Positions 18,630 through 28,687 of a DNA stretch of 64,000 nucleotides are shown here, piece by piece; position 1 is the first letter of the stretch; each line of letters opens with the position of its first letter. Below the pieces are notes generated by a model, which was given only the letters and a program-made list of their open reading frames with translations, did not search any database and was not told the DNA's origin. The translations under genes and the position numbers were made by a program. Source of the DNA: Ga0077555 sp963741565 (lineage in GTDB: Bacteria; Pseudomonadota; Alphaproteobacteria; Rhizobiales; Hyphomicrobiaceae); assembly GCA_963741565.1 (NCBI GenBank), contig CAVUIK010000008.1, positions 558,001-622,000 of the forward strand, given 5' to 3'.

Positions 18630-19943
18630 TCACGCTGCGGGCCGGCTGAGCCCGTAGTGCTCGCGCAACGTGGCGCCGCGATACTCGGTGCGGAAGCGGC
18701 CCCGGCGCTGCAGCAGTGGCACCACCTCGGCCGTGAACGCCTCGAGCATCACCGGCAGCAAAGGCGGCATCACGTTGAACCCGTCCGCCGCGCCACTATC
18801 GACCCAGTCGACAATCAGATCTGCAACCTGCTCAGGCGTTCCTGCCATCACATAATGCCCCCGCGCGCCGGCTAGCTTGGCGAGCAGTTGGCGCAGCGTC
18901 AGCTTGTCCCGCCGAACGGCGCCAAGGATCAGCTCGGATCGGCTGCGCGAGCCCTCGTTCTTCGACGGGTCGGGAAAATCCTCGACCCGCAACACCTGGT
19001 CGAGCGACAAGTGCGAGAGATCCGCGCCGTCAAAACGATCGGAGAGCCGCTTGCGCCCACCATCGATGTTGGCCAGTTCGTTCAACTCGCGCTCCATGCG
19101 CTTCGCCTCCGTCTCCGTGCCGGCGATCATCGCGCTCAAGCCCGGCAGGATCAGCGTCTCATGCGCGGGCCGCCCCGCCGCCGCCACGCGCGCCTTCAGG
19201 TCCTTGTAGAACTCCTGCGCCGTACTCTTTGCCAGATGCGCCGTGAACACTGCCTCAGCGTGGCGCGCAGCGAAATCCATGCCCGTCTCGGACGAACCCG
19301 CCTGCACCAGCACGGGGCGCCCTTGCGGGCAGCGCGGCAGATTGAGCGGGCCAGCCACTTGGTAATGCGCGCCCGCATGGTCGATCTGCCGGATGCGATC
19401 GCGGCGCGCATAGAGGCCGCCCGCACGGTCGTCGACCACCGCGTCATCGCTCCAGCTGTCCCAGAGCGCCTTGACGACCTCGACGAATTCCTCGCCCCGG
19501 TCGTAGCGGTCGGCATGCGTGAGGCGCGTCGAGCTGCCGAAGTTTCGGCTGGCGGCTGCACTGAATGACGTGACGATGTTCCACCCCACCCGGCCCAGAC
19601 TGGCGTGATCGAGCGAGGCGAACTGGCGCGCCAGATTGAATGGCTCGGCGTAGGTGGTTGACGCGGTCGCGATGAGACCGATCCGGTTGGTCGTGACGGC
19701 GAGTGCGCCGAGCGTCGTGATGGGCTCGAGCCAGATCCGGGCGGCGCTGTCGATGTCCTCGGGGATGTTCAGCACATCGGCAAGAAAGATCGAATCGAAG
19801 TGCGCTGCCTCAGCCTTCGCGGCGCAATCGACGTAATATTGCAAATCCGTCAGTTCCCGCCCGGAGGACTGGGGATGCCGCCAGGATGCTTCGTGATGCC
19901 CGCGGCTATGGATGAACAGGTTGAGGTGGAGCTGTCGTTTCAT
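18630..19943 (-). CDS. LLM-class FMN-dependent monooxygenase (NtaA/SnaA/DszA type)
   Basis: A 437-residue flavin-dependent monooxygenase starting MKRQLHLNLFIHSRGHHEAS. Family hallmarks are HFDSIFLADVLN, the TYAEPFNLARQFASLDHASL run read in parts, GRVGWNIVTS and QAGSSETGMDFAARHAE. These two-component enzymes use FMNH2 from a separate reductase to oxidise chelators, sulfones or similar compounds. The substrate is unknown and no reductase gene lies next to it. It is divergent from the CoxG-like gene with 220 bp between. The start at 19943 is chosen over an upstream in-frame start that adds about 20 non-homologous residues. Confidence 0.9.
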   Translation of the reverse strand: MKRQLHLNLFIHSRGHHEASWRHPQSSGRELTDLQYYVDCAAKAEAAHFDSIFLADVLNIPEDIDSAARIWLEPITTLGALAVTTNRIGLIATASTTYAEPFNLARQFASLDHASLGRVGWNIVTSFSAAASRNFGSSTRLTHADRYDRGEEFVEVVKALWDSWSDDAVVDDRAGGLYARRDRIRQIDHAGAHYQVAGPLNLPRCPQGRPVLVQAGSSETGMDFAARHAEAVFTAHLAKSTAQEFYKDLKARVAAAGRPAHETLILPGLSAMIAGTETEAKRMERELNELANIDGGRKRLSDRFDGADLSHLSLDQVLRVEDFPDPSKNEGSRSRSELILGAVRRDKLTLRQLLAKLAGARGHYVMAGTPEQVADLIVDWVDSGAADGFNVMPPLLPVMLEAFTAEVVPLLQRRGRFRTEYRGATLREHYGLSRPAA

Positions 19944-20163
19944 CGCATCCCCCGAAACACGCGTCCCGATCATCTTCGCAGCGCTGGACCCAACCGGCAA
20001 CACGAATTGCCATGCAAGGCTTCGTCACCACAGCCACGGGCGCGAGATGGGCGCACCAGCAAGACAGTGGCGGGAGCCAAACGGAGGGCGTAGCATGCCA
20101 ACGCGTCGGGCCCTTGCCGCGGAGCCGCCGCATTGCTGCCAACACGGGACTATCGCACACCGA

Positions 20164-20673
20164 ATGGACATCCAAGGCCAGTATCGCATCGCAGCCCCGC
20201 GCGACGTCGTCTGGGCCGCGCTCAACGACCCCGAAGTGCTGCGTCGCTGCATCCCGGGCTGCAAGGAGCTGGAGCAGAAATCGCCGACTGATCTCGCCGC
20301 CAAGGTTGCGCTGAAAATCGGTCCAATCTCGGCGACGTTCGCCGGCGCCGTCACACTCGAGAACCTGAACCCGCCGGCCGGGTACACCATCGTGGGTCAG
20401 GGCCAGGGGGGACCTGCCGGTTTTGCCAAGGGACGCGCCGATGTGGCCCTCGCCGAAGTCGATGGCGAGACCAGCCTCACCTACACGGCCAAGGCCGAGG
20501 TCGGCGGCAAGCTTGCATCGCTCGGCGGCCGCCTCATCCAGGCCACTTCGAAGAAACTCGCTGATGAGTTCTTCGGCAAACTCGTCGCCGAGCTGAACGG
20601 CGATTCCGACATGGCCGCCTCTGCTCCCGAAGCCCGCCAAAGCCGCTGGGCCAAATGGCTTGGACGCAGGTAA
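20164..20673 (+). CDS. CoxG-like SRPBCC family protein (carbon monoxide dehydrogenase subunit G family)
   Basis: A 169-residue protein starting MDIQGQYRIAAPRDVVWAAL, with DPEVLRRCIPGCKEL and KIGPISATFAGAV, the classic CoxG/SRPBCC pattern. The C-terminal KLADEFFGKL helix is followed by a short basic tail. In CO-oxidisers CoxG anchors CO dehydrogenase to the membrane. Many related proteins accompany other molybdenum hydroxylases or stand alone, and no coxMSL genes are present here. A role as a lipophilic-ligand or membrane-tethering protein is inference. It stands at the left edge of the exopolysaccharide locus. Confidence 0.85.
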   Translation: MDIQGQYRIAAPRDVVWAALNDPEVLRRCIPGCKELEQKSPTDLAAKVALKIGPISATFAGAVTLENLNPPAGYTIVGQGQGGPAGFAKGRADVALAEVDGETSLTYTAKAEVGGKLASLGGRLIQATSKKLADEFFGKLVAELNGDSDMAASAPEARQSRWAKWLGRR

Positions 20674-20790
20674 CGCTAACAGCGCCGGCGCCATCAACGG
20701 TCCGCTGAAATCTTGCTACGATGGCCGGTCCATGCGATGAGCAGCCAGCAATTTGCCTGTCACTTCCGCATGGCGGAGGGAGGTCATTTT

Positions 20791-22305
20791 TTGACTGACA
20801 AGATCGACGGGGAATTGCCCCCCTCCAAGCCGGCATCGTCGGAAAAGAGCCTGCGCCACGATACTTTGCGGGGTGGATTTGTTTATTTCGTCGCGCGGGT
20901 GGGGCTCCAGGCATTTCAGTGGCTCTCCACTCTGTTCGTCGCCAGATTGCTTTTGCCCGAGGATTACGGGTTGATGGCCGTCGGAAGCATGGTGGTCGAA
21001 CTCGGCGCGATTTTGACAGCGACTGGATTCGGAGTCGCAATTATTAGAACACCGAACACCACCCGTGAGCAGGAAGGGCAACTGTTCACCATCAGCCTAG
21101 CGCTCGCGGCCATCACATACGCAGCCGTTTGGTTCGCCATTCCCGCAATCGCTGCCTACCTAAGCAAACCCGAACTCATTCCATTCCTGCGCGTCATAGC
21201 TCTCGTCATCTGGCTCATGCCGATCAACACGCTGGCCGGCGCAACTCTGGAGCGTGATCTGAAGCTCTCCACCTTGGCCGCCATTCACGTCGCAATGGGT
21301 GTCGGCCAGACGGTCGTTGTCTTGACACTCGCCTTTGCGGGCTACGGTGTCTGGGCATTGGGGGCCGGCGTCCTGTGCGGCTGGCTGATCCAAACGGCGG
21401 CACTGTGCTGGCAGAGTGGCTGCCGTCCGCACCTTGCTTGGCCCAACGCCCAATCGAAAGCACTCGTGCGCTTCGGTCTGACCGTCGCGCTCACAAGCCT
21501 TATTTGGTTTATCCACTCGAGTGCCGACAAGGTGGTGATCGCAACCGCGTTGGGATCGACGTCCCTCGGTCTCTATTCTCTGGCGTTCCTGTTCGCTGCC
21601 TTCCCGGTCGACAGGATCACCTCTAGCATCAATAAAATTGCCTTTCCCATCTATGGTCGATTGCAGTCCGATCCCGCACGCCTGGGCGAATGGTATTTGC
21701 GTCTCGTCACTGTGCTCTTTGCCACAACGGCGCCCGCTCTCTTGGGCGCTGCTTTGGTCGCCGACGACATCATCCCCCTCCTGCTCGGTGAAAAATGGCG
21801 CGGCCTCATTCTACCGTTTCAGATACTGGCACCGGCCGGAGCTTTCATGGCGATTGCAGCGACGCTGTCGCCGTTGTTGAACGCTTTGGGGCGACCCGAC
21901 ATCCAGATGAAATACGAGATGACGTGCGCCGTCGTTTATCCGATTACGTTTCTGGCGGCCGCGCAGCTCTATGGCCTGCTGGGCGTTTGCGCTGTGTGGT
22001 TGATCGTCTATCCGATCCAAACCGTCGGCATTATTCATGCGGCACGTCACGCCACCGGCATTTCCGTATTTCAGCTCCTCTTTCGCTTTGCGCCCTTCCT
22101 CAAGGCCTTGGGCGCGATGATTGTCGCAGTTCTACTCGTTAGGTGGGGCACCGTACATCTGAACGCAATGGTCCGCGCACTGCTCTCGGTCATCGCTGGC
22201 GCTTCGGTCTATGTCGGCGCGGCCGTCTTATTCATGGGAAGGGACGCTGTCTTGGGAATTGTCGGATTCATGCGTGACCTGACCAAAGGACGCGCCAGCG
22301 ACTGA
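20791..22305 (+). CDS. Polysaccharide flippase, MOP superfamily (Wzx/MviN-like)
   Basis: A 504-residue multi-spanning membrane protein with 12-14 hydrophobic segments, starting with TLRGGFVYFVARVGLQAFQW and LFVARLLLPEDYGLMAVG, the typical N-terminus of lipopolysaccharide flippases. It would move the undecaprenyl-linked repeat unit across the cytoplasmic membrane. The start is taken as TTG at 20791 because GGAGGGAGG lies 7 bp upstream; an ATG at 20770 would include that ribosome site in the coding region. It is the only plus-strand gene of the locus and converges on the CpsD-like gene 32 bp away. Confidence 0.9.
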   Translation: MTDKIDGELPPSKPASSEKSLRHDTLRGGFVYFVARVGLQAFQWLSTLFVARLLLPEDYGLMAVGSMVVELGAILTATGFGVAIIRTPNTTREQEGQLFTISLALAAITYAAVWFAIPAIAAYLSKPELIPFLRVIALVIWLMPINTLAGATLERDLKLSTLAAIHVAMGVGQTVVVLTLAFAGYGVWALGAGVLCGWLIQTAALCWQSGCRPHLAWPNAQSKALVRFGLTVALTSLIWFIHSSADKVVIATALGSTSLGLYSLAFLFAAFPVDRITSSINKIAFPIYGRLQSDPARLGEWYLRLVTVLFATTAPALLGAALVADDIIPLLLGEKWRGLILPFQILAPAGAFMAIAATLSPLLNALGRPDIQMKYEMTCAVVYPITFLAAAQLYGLLGVCAVWLIVYPIQTVGIIHAARHATGISVFQLLFRFAPFLKALGAMIVAVLLVRWGTVHLNAMVRALLSVIAGASVYVGAAVLFMGRDAVLGIVGFMRDLTKGRASD

Positions 22306-22337
22306 TCGACAAGTCAAACAATGGCTCCGTTCTGGTC

Positions 22338-22964
22338 TCAGCGACTCGCCGCCACGCTTACCCCCTGCCCGCCAACCGAACCCCGACGCGGGGCAGGCGG
22401 AGCGAAGTTCAACAGCTCGTTGGCCACAATACCCGAGAGAGAAACTCCAGCCCCGTGCAACCGCGCGACAGCCTCGACAAGATCGCCGCGGGTATCGCGC
22501 CCGATGACGCACAAGAGCAGGACCTTGTCGCAGCATGCGGCAGCCGATATTGCGTTGATCCCAGTATCTGCATCGTCGAACAGTGGCGGCATGTCAACGA
22601 TGATGCTGCCGTACCCTTGGAGAGCGCCACCTAGAAACTCGCGCAGATTCCTCAGACTGCCGAACAGCTCTTTCCGCTCTGCGATCGTTCGTGCTCGAAA
22701 CAGGTCATATCCCTCTTCCGTCGCCACAAAACACTCCGAGGCCGCGATTGGATCAACCGGATCGGGCTTGCCCGCTCTCAGCTCGCACATATCCAGCAGG
22801 AGCGTCTTGGACTCGCTCGTCGCAATCGTCTTCGCGAGGTGCTGACACACGAGACTTACGCCGGCGCCGCGCCTGAGGGATGCCATGCCGAGCACACGCG
22901 GTTTCTCGCGGATCGTGGATAGAACAATCTGCTCGATGCTGCGCTGCCAGGTCACCACACTCAT
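22338..22964 (-). CDS. CpsD/CapB-like (bacterial tyrosine kinase) protein with degenerate Walker A
   Basis: A 208-residue ParA/MinD-fold protein related to the kinase part of bacterial tyrosine autokinases, which normally pair with a Wzz/GumC protein to control polymer length. KTLLLDMCELR matches Walker A' and SIIVDMPPLFDDAD matches Walker B. The P-loop reads SLRRGAGVSLV, with no Lys before the Ser. There is no C-terminal Tyr cluster. It may therefore be non-catalytic or bind nucleotide differently. GGAG lies 7 bp before the ATG at 22964. The GumC-like gene lies 60 bp upstream on the same strand. Confidence 0.78.
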   Translation of the reverse strand: MSVVTWQRSIEQIVLSTIREKPRVLGMASLRRGAGVSLVCQHLAKTIATSESKTLLLDMCELRAGKPDPVDPIAASECFVATEEGYDLFRARTIAERKELFGSLRNLREFLGGALQGYGSIIVDMPPLFDDADTGINAISAAACCDKVLLLCVIGRDTRGDLVEAVARLHGAGVSLSGIVANELLNFAPPAPRRGSVGGQGVSVAASR

Positions 22965-23024
22965 GTCATGCTCCAAACTCGACAGGGCCGTTTAGCTGCT
23001 CATTGACGAAGAAGGGATCACCAG

Positions 23025-24375
23025 TCACGTTCGCTCAGCTATGCGGGGTTGAACCGGCGAACGATCCTGGGGCGAACGTCCCGGCCTGCCCGAATAGTGC
23101 CGTGGCAAGTGCGCCAAGACTGGCACACCTGACAGCTGCTCGAGAACGGCAGGGCTGTGAATACGATCATCGAGTTGCTCGGCAATCGCCGCAAGCCCGA
23201 TGCCGAGTCCAATCCCTGCACCGAGGCACGCCAGGATGATCTTCAGAATGGACGTCACAGGCGAAACCGGATCGCGCGGCTCGTCGATGATGCGAATAGC
23301 CTCCGGCGCGATGAGCCCGAACGGCGTCGACCCCGGGCCGGTTGATTTCTGCGCCCGAACCTGATGTGCACCGTAAAGCGCTGTAGCTTCGGCCAGTCGG
23401 GCAGTGAGGCGTTGTCTTTCCACCTCAACCGCGCTTGAGCCAGAACTCGTCTCCCGCAGCTTCTGGGCAACCAGAAGCGACTCTGACAACTCACGATTGA
23501 ATGAATTATAAGCCTCCAGTTGCGTTTCCAATGCGTTCAATGCCGTGGTGCGCTGCACGTCGCCTCCCGGTGCGCCGGCCATCAATATTCGCTTCTCAAC
23601 TGCAAACGCTTCCGCAATTTTTTCTGGATCTAGTGTGCCGGCAAACAACCCGCCCGCCGATTCTATTAGTCTTTGTCGGGAAACGGCGAACTTCAGTTGG
23701 GCGTCGGCGACGGCCGCTGCTGCCAGGTCCAGAGATGACTTGCCGCCCCCTGCAACCGCGGCGCTCGATCGTGAGGTCCACTCGTCGAGCGCCATTTGGG
23801 CGGCATCGACATCGCGCTTGCGTTGCTCAAGTGAGAATTGTCGCGCCGTCTTGATCGCATCCTGACGTGTTAGCAATCCTTCGAAGAAGCGCGTCATAAC
23901 GGTCGCGAGCCGCCCACCCAATCCACGTGGATTGCTATCCTTGAGCTCGATCTGGATGAACTCGCTGCCCACAACCTTGACCGAAAGAGTTCCGCCTGAG
24001 CGAACGGATCTCGGCTTCAATTTCCTTTGCGGTCATGGCCTTCTGACCGACATGCATGTCGAGCAACGCACTCGTGAGAAGCCTTTCGCTCTTGAGCAGA
24101 GCCTCGATTTCATCGGCCTTCACGCGCCCCTCGCGACTGACCGAGCCGGACGAACTGAGAGGATTGGCAACCTCCCTCTCCTGGAGCATGATCAAGGTGT
24201 GCGATACGTAACTCCGCGGCCAAACGAAAAACGCCACCACACTCAATCCCAGGAAAACAAGAAACGGAACGAGCATCAGGCGCCAACGCCGCGAAGCCGC
24301 CGCGAGCAGGGTATTGAGAAGTTCGGAAAGGCTGACGTTCACCTGTGCGCTCGCTTCAAATGGATAGACCGACAA
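23025..24375 (-). pseudogene. GumC/Wzz-type polysaccharide co-polymerase, frameshifted
   Basis: A chain-length regulator of the inner membrane. The N-terminal part has helix LMLVPFLVFLGLSVVAFFVW followed by IMLQEREVANPL. The remainder (from SGGTLSVKVVGSEFIQIEL) has a long periplasmic coiled coil and a C-terminal helix after RIIDEPRDPVSPVTS. The two parts lie in different frames, breaking at about 24000. Removing one base joins EIEAEIRS to SGGTLSV and gives about 450 residues; the span of 1,351 bp is one over a multiple of three. The start is uncertain (TTG 24375 or GTG 24342). As written, polymer length control would be lost. Confidence 0.82.
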
Positions 24376-24395
24376 TCAAGACATTTTCATCGTCA

Positions 24396-26039
24396 TCAAG
24401 ATCTCACGGCAGACCTAAGAGTCCTTTGGTTGTCCCGCTGCGCAGAACTCCCGTAGGCTCGGGAATGGTTAGCCAATGCCGCAATCAGCGCAACAATAAC
24501 ATAGACGGGCCATGTGTGAGCCTGGGACAGAAACGTGCCTGACGCGCACGTGCCTGCCAGCGCCGCCTGCAGTCCAAGACATGTCGATCGCAGCGAGTTC
24601 GGCCCGTGCGCTGCCGCTAATCGGCTCATCGTTTGCGCGTTGGCCGCGAAACTCGCCGCGATCATCGCCACGAACAGTCCGAACCCGATAAAGCCCGTCT
24701 CGGCAAGCACCTGAAACCACATGCTATGAACAGCCATTTCTCGAGACGCCCAGTAATCCGTATAGACGTAATAGCGCCCGGGGAAGTTGCCGATCCCAAT
24801 ACCTGTTAGCGGTCGCGCCCGCGCCATCTTGTAAGCGGTCTCCCAGGCTTCGAGCCGCCCTTGCGCCAACTCATCTATACCCCGCTCGGCTATTTCACTG
24901 GCTCCACCGGATTGCCGGTCGGCAATCTTCATCGCGCCAAAGAGAGCGGGCGCCGCTATTGCAACAACAACCAGAGCCAATGTCATCGACTTCAAGCGGA
25001 CCAACATCAGTGTCGACAGAACGACCATCGACCCTATGAGCGCACCCCGGCTCTAAGTCACGACGATGCCTGCCAGCATGAGGCCGGAGCACCCGATGGA
25101 GACCAGCGCATCGAACCAGCTCGTCTTCTGCACAATGCGGCCTAAGGCAAACGCAAATGGAAACAACAAGATCAGCGCGAGATCATTGGGATCGCTGAGA
25201 ATCCCACCTATATTCAGACCAGTCGCTTCGTCGATTTCCCGTCCGATCGCGACGCGTGTCCCTTCGACAAGGCTGATGCCATTCGCACCATTGTACAACG
25301 CGAGCACAGCCAATATCGCTCCGCTGAAAACAAAAACATTTGATGCGATCCAGAAGTCCGTCTCGGAGCGAGCAAGCCAAACGATTGCCAGCGACATGGC
25401 GGCCACCTTCCACATGGTCCCGCTCCACAATCGAAACGAGTCTGATGGCACCTCCGAAAATATGGTCGCCAAGGTAATGCAAACGAAATACGCCAGAAAC
25501 AGCTTCATGTTCAACGGCATCGGCGCCTCGCCGGTCACCGACAACAGACGGGCCCATGCAAGCACGCAAACAGACGCCAGCCCCATGACGGCGGGAAGTA
25601 CCAGCGCAGTCAGAGTTGCAGTCCCGTCGGACTGCAACTCTCCAAACGGCGCGGCAATGCCGGCTGTCGCCACCAAGGCAAGGAGGCATAGCGCCCGCAA
25701 AACTCGTGAATCGATCTGCTCCCGATCCGGCGACAACAGCGCCTTCACAGCAACGAGCGTCACGGCCCCCATGCCCAGCAGTAATGCTGGCCTCAAGGTC
25801 GCTAATGACGGATAGGCCTCGTGCAACCGGAAATACGAAAACGCGATGAACAGTGAGCAAACGACGAACGGCTGTGTCCAGGCGATAATTGCGCCGATCG
25901 GAGCAAATCCAAACACCAAGGCGAGCATTGGCTGATCAAGGACGATACCAGCCAGGAACACCAGGATCGCGGCCACGATCAGCAGGGTGGAAATCCCCCC
26001 CGGGGTTAGCGCCAATCGAATGGCCTGCGCGCTAGTCAT
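24396..26039 (-). pseudogene. O-antigen ligase/Wzy-like polymerase interrupted by an in-frame amber codon
   Basis: A 547-codon membrane protein of the Wzy_C/O-antigen ligase family with about a dozen hydrophobic segments. SDPNDLALILLFPFAF is the conserved DPN motif. GIVVT, then TAG at 25053-25055, then SRGALIGSMVVL covers the conserved T-x-SRGA loop. The large periplasmic loop with RPLTGIGIGNFPGRYY and AVHSMWFQVLAETGFIG follows. The frame is the same on both sides, so this is a nonsense codon and not an indel; CAG to TAG is a single transition. The product would stop before the catalytic loop. It would otherwise polymerise flipped repeat units at the periplasmic face. Confidence 0.85.
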
Positions 26040-26096
26040 TTCCGCACTTCCATCCAGTTCATTCCGTTCTGCACCCCAACCATCCCTGGCCCCGCC

Positions 26097-27254
26097 TCAA
26101 GATGCACATTTGACGGAATCGAGTTGGGGGTTCTTGGCGCCGGCTTCTGCCTGATGCACAAGCTGCGCCATCTCCCAGGCCGTCACGTAATGGTACCGCA
26201 AATTGGAGTCCCGTTGCGCTGTCGCGGCCAAGTCTCGATGGAACTGTTGCATCTCCGACCCCAACCATCCGTCAATATTGCCATCCTTGCAGCCGTGCGT
26301 GTGCAATTTCACAAAGAGCCAATTGGGTTGCCCTGTAACGTGCACCGCTTGACGCGTCCACTGATGCCATCGTGCCATAGACATCGGCCGCCCCTTGATC
26401 ACATCTCCATTTTCGATCCGCGGCAGAACTCCACCGCGACGAGTGCGCCAATCGAGTGATAATGGGCCTTGTATCATCAGCAGGTGATCCGACGGGGGTG
26501 TTAGGCCGACGCTCGCCAGCGTGCCGACCTCATGCGACTTGCGCCGACCAGGAATATCTTTGGCATAGTAGATCGAGTTGATCAGGCGCGTTTGCGTGTT
26601 ACTGGGTGCAGACGGCATCGTGAAGTCTGCATAGCAGCCCGTCTTCAGCAACACCGTTAACTCCTGATCAACTCCGCACCATCGGCCGTCGGGACGCGAG
26701 TTGCAGAGGGCCCAATTCCCGTGAATGAACCCGTAAACGATCTTGCCCGTCCGCGGATCTCGTCTCAAAAGACCATGCCGGTGGAACAGTATATCTCGAA
26801 ATTTTTCGAGTTTCTCTTCCAAGGCCTCGGCGGTGTCGTTGTCGTGATGCAAATGGACATCGACGTCACCGAAGCCGTCACGGCAGAGCCCGGCGATCCG
26901 ATCCAGATACTCCGGCCGATAGTCCTCCTGGGGAAAGAAGAAGGTGTGCTGCGGCGGCCGTCCGTCGCTGTCTCGAAACGCTGAGAACGCACGCGGGTAC
27001 TCCCGCACCCAACGATCCACCTTGTCGAGCGACGTGCTGAGCGGCGGGCGGTTCCATTCGGGCTCCCAATGATCGCAAATCGACAGAAACACATGCAGCG
27101 GTTGCGACGCGTCCGGCTGCGCGCGCGGCGACGCCGGCAGACAATAGGCGCGCAACCAGAACTGAATGTTCTTTTGCCGGATGGCGTAGCCGACTGCGCC
27201 GAGGCCCAGCATGGAAAGAACGATCAGAGCGAGAGCAACCTGCCAGACATTCAT
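26097..27254 (-). CDS. Polysaccharide-deacetylase-like protein of an unassigned family, membrane-anchored
   Basis: A 385-residue protein with an N-terminal membrane helix (residues 4-24). A soluble domain follows with FLSICDHWEPEW (Asp61), HTFFFPQEDY, VDVHLHHDNDT (residues 132-141), GFIHGNWAL and WLFVKLHTHGC. The spacing of Asp and paired His recalls NodB-fold metal sites (TFDD, H-x-x-x-H), but no standard NodB signature is complete, so deacetylase is a fold-level guess. The start at 27254 overlaps the glycosyltransferase stop (ATGA). The context points to modification of the exopolysaccharide in or near the periplasm. Confidence 0.6.
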   Translation of the reverse strand: MNVWQVALALIVLSMLGLGAVGYAIRQKNIQFWLRAYCLPASPRAQPDASQPLHVFLSICDHWEPEWNRPPLSTSLDKVDRWVREYPRAFSAFRDSDGRPPQHTFFFPQEDYRPEYLDRIAGLCRDGFGDVDVHLHHDNDTAEALEEKLEKFRDILFHRHGLLRRDPRTGKIVYGFIHGNWALCNSRPDGRWCGVDQELTVLLKTGCYADFTMPSAPSNTQTRLINSIYYAKDIPGRRKSHEVGTLASVGLTPPSDHLLMIQGPLSLDWRTRRGGVLPRIENGDVIKGRPMSMARWHQWTRQAVHVTGQPNWLFVKLHTHGCKDGNIDGWLGSEMQQFHRDLAATAQRDSNLRYHYVTAWEMAQLVHQAEAGAKNPQLDSVKCAS

Positions 27255-28618
27255 GAACCAGCGACCCGTTTCGGTACCGGCAGGTCGCTGAGAAGTTGCG
27301 CCAGTTCTCCAGCCTGATGCCTGCGTTCGAACCTCGCGACGTCCCAATCATTGGGATCATTCTTGATATTGCTCCGCCAGCGCTCAATTGTTACCGCTAG
27401 GCATTCAGCCATGCGTTCCCGTTCCTTCGGCTCGCACAAAATCGTTCCCGGAAGATCTCGTACGACGTCCCACATATCACCCTTGGGCGCGACGACAAAA
27501 ATCGGGCGACGGGCCGCCATATATTCAAACGTCTTTGCATTCACGATGCGGCTCGTGTTCGGTAGATCCGCATTGATCAGCAATAGCGCGTCGGCGTCGC
27601 ACATCAGCCGAATGGCTTCTTTTTGAGACATAAATGGCAATCTAACCAGCTTGACCGGTGTCTCGCGAAGGCGGTCGAGTTCGGCTTCCTGCGGACCGGT
27701 TCGACGGCCCGCTACAACCAACTCCAGGTGCTCTGCCAGATGTCGCGAGCGTTGCGCCAGTTCCAGAATCGCGTCGATGACCGGACCAATCGGTGTAAGG
27801 TTCCACAACGTGCCGGGGTGCACCATGCGGAATCGTTTGGCACCATCTCCATAGGTGACGCGCTGACTGGCCGGATCCGGCGCGGGATAGTCCAGCGGGT
27901 CAAACCCGTTGTAGATGTAGGCAGTCTTCGCGCGGCTGCGAACTGCTTGGGCTTGGCGCGCCAACTCCTTGGCGGTAGATGGCGTGGTGGCCAGAATGAG
28001 GTCCGCCGCGCGCATTGCATTTCGCTCCATCCGCGCCTGCAGCTTGCTCGACAACCAACCTTGCTGTCTGTTCTCCCAATACGTATTGCTGATTGTCCAC
28101 TCATCGCGGTAGTCGAGAACCAATGGTAGCCCCGATTCCCTTGCGAGTGTAGCCCCCAACATCAGCGACGAAAACGGTGGTCCGCTGGCCAAAATTGCGT
28201 CGTGCCGCACTTCCTTGAGGAGCTTTCGGCCTTCTTGCAGAGCTCGCGGCCGCCAGAGGATCTGCGGATCGGGCTGCAGTACGAGATTGGCGGCGTTCCG
28301 CAGCGAAGTACCCACGAGCCGTCGTGCAGTTTGCTTCGGTCCGTGCGATGTCGCCGGCGTCCCTCGCGAGACGCTCGCCTTCACAGCGTACTCCGGCTCA
28401 TATGTGCGCGCACGACGAATGACGGTCTCCGCCGGGATGTCGTCGAGGAGCGCCTGATCGATGAAAGGAACCGAGGGATTGGCCACGGTCAGCACCGAGG
28501 TCGCCCAGCCAAAGTCAGGCAGATACTGTACAAACTTCCGGGAGCGGTGCACGCCAACGCTGTTCCCGGGTGGAAAGTAGTACGCTACGAACAGCACTCT
28601 CTTGCAATCAGACGGCAT
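27251..28618 (-). CDS. Glycosyltransferase, family 4-like (GT-B fold)
   Basis: A 455-residue GT-B glycosyltransferase. The N-terminal Rossmann half starts RVLFVAYYFPPGNSVGVHR. The C-terminal donor domain includes HPGTLWNLTPIGPVIDA, LELVVAGRRTG, a CDADALLLIN strand and AARRPIFVVAPKGD. It would add a sugar from a nucleotide-sugar donor to the lipid-linked repeat unit at the cytoplasmic membrane; sugar identity is not readable. The ATG at 28618 follows CAGGAG and is preferred over 28654. The stop overlaps the start of the deacetylase-like gene. Confidence 0.88.
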   Translation of the reverse strand: MPSDCKRVLFVAYYFPPGNSVGVHRSRKFVQYLPDFGWATSVLTVANPSVPFIDQALLDDIPAETVIRRARTYEPEYAVKASVSRGTPATSHGPKQTARRLVGTSLRNAANLVLQPDPQILWRPRALQEGRKLLKEVRHDAILASGPPFSSLMLGATLARESGLPLVLDYRDEWTISNTYWENRQQGWLSSKLQARMERNAMRAADLILATTPSTAKELARQAQAVRSRAKTAYIYNGFDPLDYPAPDPASQRVTYGDGAKRFRMVHPGTLWNLTPIGPVIDAILELAQRSRHLAEHLELVVAGRRTGPQEAELDRLRETPVKLVRLPFMSQKEAIRLMCDADALLLINADLPNTSRIVNAKTFEYMAARRPIFVVAPKGDMWDVVRDLPGTILCEPKERERMAECLAVTIERWRSNIKNDPNDWDVARFERRHQAGELAQLLSDLPVPKRVAGS

Positions 28619-28687
28619 CCGGAAACTCCTGGGGGGAGCCTGGAAAACGTTCATATTGTAGAAGCAGAATGACCTCCACGTGCCAGA

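Noticed and set aside
20674..20790. A possible att repeat of the tRNA-Leu 3' end at the left border of the polysaccharide locus
   Set aside because: No copy of the tRNA 3' sequence was found there by eye.
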